IMG/VR virus record: IMGVR_UViG_3300025141_000819
Location: 1-22,802 of that record
Reading direction: 5' to 3' (one strand)
From: a virus
Length of the DNA stretch: 22,802 nucleotides
In this document: positions 20,739 through 22,802 of the stretch, piece by piece
How positions within the stretch are numbered: the first letter of the stretch is position 1
Layout of the letters: each line of letters starts with the position of its first letter
Notes under the pieces: generated by a model
What the model was told of the DNA's origin: nothing
The model's database searches: none
The model's input: only the letters and a program-made list of their open reading frames with translations
Made by a program: the position numbers and the translations under genes

Positions 20739-21335
20739 ATGTCAAGAAGTATTGGCTCAACATTTGGAAACCAGCTCACTAGTGGAAATTTAAGACCATT
20801 TTATGCAATAAAAATGAACTTCACTAGTGGCACACTCCTACTCGCCACAACATACTCAGATTTAGTTATAGGTGGAAACACTTATCTAGGAACAGGAAAT
20901 ATTATTCAAATATCTCCAATCACAGAAACAGCAGATACAAGAGCCACAGGAATAGAGATATCTTTAAATGGTTTAGATTCATCTATTTTGTCGGCTGGAT
21001 TAACTGAAGATACACAAGGTATGGTTGTTGAAGTATATTTTGGAGTAATGACTACAACAGCAAATGCTGATGCGATAGTTGATACACCTTATCAAGTTTT
21101 TTCAGGTTTTATAGATTCAATGGTTTTATCTGAAACAGGAGAAACTTCTAGACTCATATTTACAGTAGAAAACAAACTTGTGACTTTAGAGATACCTATT
21201 GATAGAAGATACACAGACCAAGACCAGCAAGAATTATTTACAGGAGATAAAGGTTGCGAATTTGTGACATCACTTCAAGACAAATCGGTGGCTTGGGGCT
21301 CAGGTGTTCAAATTCCACAAAAAACTAACACATGA
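20739..21335 (+). CDS. DUF2163-like tail protein
   Basis: A 198-residue beta-rich protein. LRPFYAIKMNFTSGTLLLAT, IGGNTYLGTGNIIQISPITET, VEVYFGVM, VFSGFIDSM and PIDRRYTDQDQQELFTGDKGCEF fit the DUF2163/gp13-type protein of the alphaproteobacterial gene transfer agent and related phages, which builds the distal tail or baseplate around the hub. It is followed by an overlapping gene and then the hub/tip gene, matching that order. Confidence 0.7.
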   Translation: MSRSIGSTFGNQLTSGNLRPFYAIKMNFTSGTLLLATTYSDLVIGGNTYLGTGNIIQISPITETADTRATGIEISLNGLDSSILSAGLTEDTQGMVVEVYFGVMTTTANADAIVDTPYQVFSGFIDSMVLSETGETSRLIFTVENKLVTLEIPIDRRYTDQDQQELFTGDKGCEFVTSLQDKSVAWGSGVQIPQKTNT

Positions 21336-21754
21336 ATACACAAGATGAGGTTGTTGAGTTATATCAAAAGTTTGATAAGTACAAAAAGAATACTTACAAT
21401 CAATTACATTGTCATATAGAGCCATCATTTAGACTCAAACAATATAAAGTTCATAGATATGATGGGAAAGTTGTTGCTTTCACTAATTGGGCATTTATGA
21501 GTGAGAAACACGAAGAACATTATAAAAAAACAGGGCAAATGTTATTTAATTTTTGGGATAGTGGCGATAAATGTTGGGTTATAGATTCAATAACAAAAGA
21601 GAATAGCTTTAAAAAAGTTTGGGTATGGAGCAAAGAATACTTTTCTGGAGAATTAGATTTAAAATATATTAAATGGCTAAGAGTGGGTGATAATTTTAGA
21701 ATAAGAAAGTCTAGTGTTAGGTATTTTAAAAAGGAAGATTATTTAAATGAGTAG
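21332..21754 (+). CDS. HlyC-like toxin-activating acyltransferase fold protein
   Basis: A 140-residue protein that resembles the RTX-toxin-activating lysine acyltransferase family. FRLKQYKVHRYDGKVVAFTN leads into WAFMSEKHEEHYKKTG, and FWDSGDKCWVIDSI follows, the last matching the conserved 'W.SGD..W.ID' segment whose Asp (here D85) is catalytic in HlyC. The N-terminal catalytic His is not clearly in register: H26 and H28 are the nearest. Activity is therefore uncertain. It occupies the slot between DUF2163-like and hub genes where gene-transfer-agent-like systems encode an NlpC/P60 peptidase. It overlaps both neighbours, which suggests a structural or tail-modifying role. Confidence 0.55.
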   Translation: MNTQDEVVELYQKFDKYKKNTYNQLHCHIEPSFRLKQYKVHRYDGKVVAFTNWAFMSEKHEEHYKKTGQMLFNFWDSGDKCWVIDSITKENSFKKVWVWSKEYFSGELDLKYIKWLRVGDNFRIRKSSVRYFKKEDYLNE

Positions 21755-22802
21755 TATAGTTAATAGTATTGTCAGCGTTGTGGTCACAGCAGTTATATAT
21801 GCTTATGCTGGTTGGAGTGGTGTTGCTTTTGAATCCCTTGCTGGTTTTGCGACAGCAGTTGCTATTACCACAGGTGCGATTGTTGTAGGAAGTGCGTTAA
21901 GTGTAAAACCTAAAATAAGAAATTCATCTTTACAACAAAGGTCTTACGCACAAGAAACATCAAATCGTTCTTTAATGGTAAGACAACCAATCGTTTCAAG
22001 AGATACTGTTTATGGTACTACTAAAAAATCAGGTGGTATTTTATTTATGGAAACATCTGATAATAATAAATATCTTCATATTGTCGTTCAATTAGCAAGT
22101 CATGAAATTAACGCAGTACAAAAAGTATATTTTGATGAAAAAGAATTAACATTAAGTAGTGGTGGCACAGATGCAAATGGTATTACTCAATGGAATGTAT
22201 CAGCACCAAGCACATTTGCTAGTAATTCAATATTTGAAGATGGCAAAAAAACAGTAAGAATTAAATATCATCTAGGAACAAATACACAATTAGCAGATGC
22301 AGATTTAGTGGCAGAAACAGACAAATGGACAAGTGACCATAGATTACAAGGGATTGCTTATATTTATGTCAGAATTTCTTATGACCCTGATGTATTTCCT
22401 AATGGAATACCAAATGTGAGTGCTGTAATACAAGGCAAAAAATTGTTAGATATAAGAGATTCATCAACAGCATATTCTTCAAACCCAGCTTTAGTTTTAT
22501 ATGATTATTTAAAAGACACAAAACTTGGTCTTGGTGTAGATACAGTTAATATTGATTCTACTTCATTCACTACAATGGCAAATTTATGTGATGAAGATGT
22601 AAGTTTATCGGCTGGTGGTACTGAAAATAGATACGAGTCACATGGAATTGTATATTCTGATATAGCACCAATGGAAGTTATTGATGATTTATTATCTTCT
22701 TGTGTTGGTACACTAGCATATTCTAATGGAAAGTTTATGTTGAAAGGTGGTCAATATGTATCGCCAAGCGTTTCTTTAGATGAAGATAATTTTGTGGGTG
22801 CT
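21747..22802 (+). CDS. Tail hub/tip protein (J/gp15-like), C-terminus cut by window edge
   Basis: The frame is open from the ATG at 21747, overlapping the previous stop, to the right edge, giving at least 352 residues. The N-terminus has hydrophobic, small-residue-rich segments (VVVTAVIYAYAGW, FATAVAITTGAIVVGSAL). Then RDTVYGTTKKSGGILFMETS, LHIVVQLASHEINAVQKVYFD and DHRLQGIAYIYVRISYDPDVFP follow, the pattern of the central tail hub and tip proteins of siphophages and gene transfer agents. These large proteins form the channel and host-contact tip. The C-terminus and receptor-binding domains lie outside the window. Confidence 0.8.
   Translation, partial: MSSIVNSIVSVVVTAVIYAYAGWSGVAFESLAGFATAVAITTGAIVVGSALSVKPKIRNSSLQQRSYAQETSNRSLMVRQPIVSRDTVYGTTKKSGGILFMETSDNNKYLHIVVQLASHEINAVQKVYFDEKELTLSSGGTDANGITQWNVSAPSTFASNSIFEDGKKTVRIKYHLGTNTQLADADLVAETDKWTSDHRLQGIAYIYVRISYDPDVFPNGIPNVSAVIQGKKLLDIRDSSTAYSSNPALVLYDYLKDTKLGLGVDTVNIDSTSFTTMANLCDEDVSLSAGGTENRYESHGIVYSDIAPMEVIDDLLSSCVGTLAYSNGKFMLKGGQYVSPSVSLDEDNFVGA

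Noticed and set aside
21332-21754. NlpC/P60 peptidase, expected from the gene order
   Set aside because: No Cys-His-His peptidase motifs are present. The sequence reads as HlyC-like instead.

Overview
The window is a 22.8 kb segment of a tailed double-stranded DNA phage. It is strongly AT-rich (about one-third GC by eye), uses the standard code, is densely packed and full of ATGA or TAATG start/stop overlaps. The packaging and head genes are HK97-like: TerS/TerL, HK97-family portal, MuF, prohead protease, and a major capsid protein with a delta domain. A 3TM-type holin, a DUF2163-like tail protein and the low GC fit a marine phage of an AT-rich alphaproteobacterium such as a SAR11-type host. 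That host call is inference. No integrase, tRNA, CRISPR array, insertion sequence or reverse transcriptase was seen.

Layout. (1) 1-8068, leftward. From promoter-proximal to distal: a winged-HTH protein, a DUF2958 protein, a RecB/MGME1-like nuclease, a DUF3310 protein, an ERF annealing protein, an acidic protein, a 2OG-Fe(II) oxygenase, small unknowns and an ADP-ribosyltransferase-like protein. A 34-aa membrane peptide and a tandem-hairpin terminator close this part. A 3TM holin-like protein, a secreted Ser/Thr/Asn-rich protein, a small lipoprotein and a secreted beta-rich protein running off the left edge follow. (2) 8099-8171, divergent promoters. (3) 8217-11944, rightward: Cro-like repressor, HTH replication-type protein, DnaB-like helicase, then a translationally coupled ParB-like / TET-JBP dioxygenase / TAGT-like glycosyltransferase operon that looks like a DNA base hypermodification system. 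(4) 11977-12417, a leftward orphan gene. (5) 12418-12918, about 500 bases without a protein gene, holding divergent promoters and a well-structured candidate non-coding RNA of about 270 nt that ends in a strong terminator just before terS. (6) 12919-22802, rightward packaging, head and tail genes, interrupted at 16947-17916 by two leftward moron-like genes with their own terminator, leader and promoter. The last gene, a tail hub/tip protein, runs off the right edge.

How it works together. Early leftward genes supply recombination (nuclease plus ERF annealing protein) and probably host takeover (ART-like protein, 2OG oxygenase). Early rightward genes replicate the DNA (helicase) and probably oxidise and glycosylate a pyrimidine base, which would shield it from restriction. 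Late genes package DNA and build the virion. At least eight intergenic sites share the pattern CTTTA - about 17 nt - TATAATATA, facing every gene block. They are likely the phage's promoter set. Several leaders share an AAACGAGG ribosome-binding signature.

Most worth following up: the ParB-TET/JBP-TAGT operon, the structured RNA before terS, the moron cassettes bounded by a 25-bp repeat, the ART-like gene, and an HlyC-like acyltransferase in the tail module.
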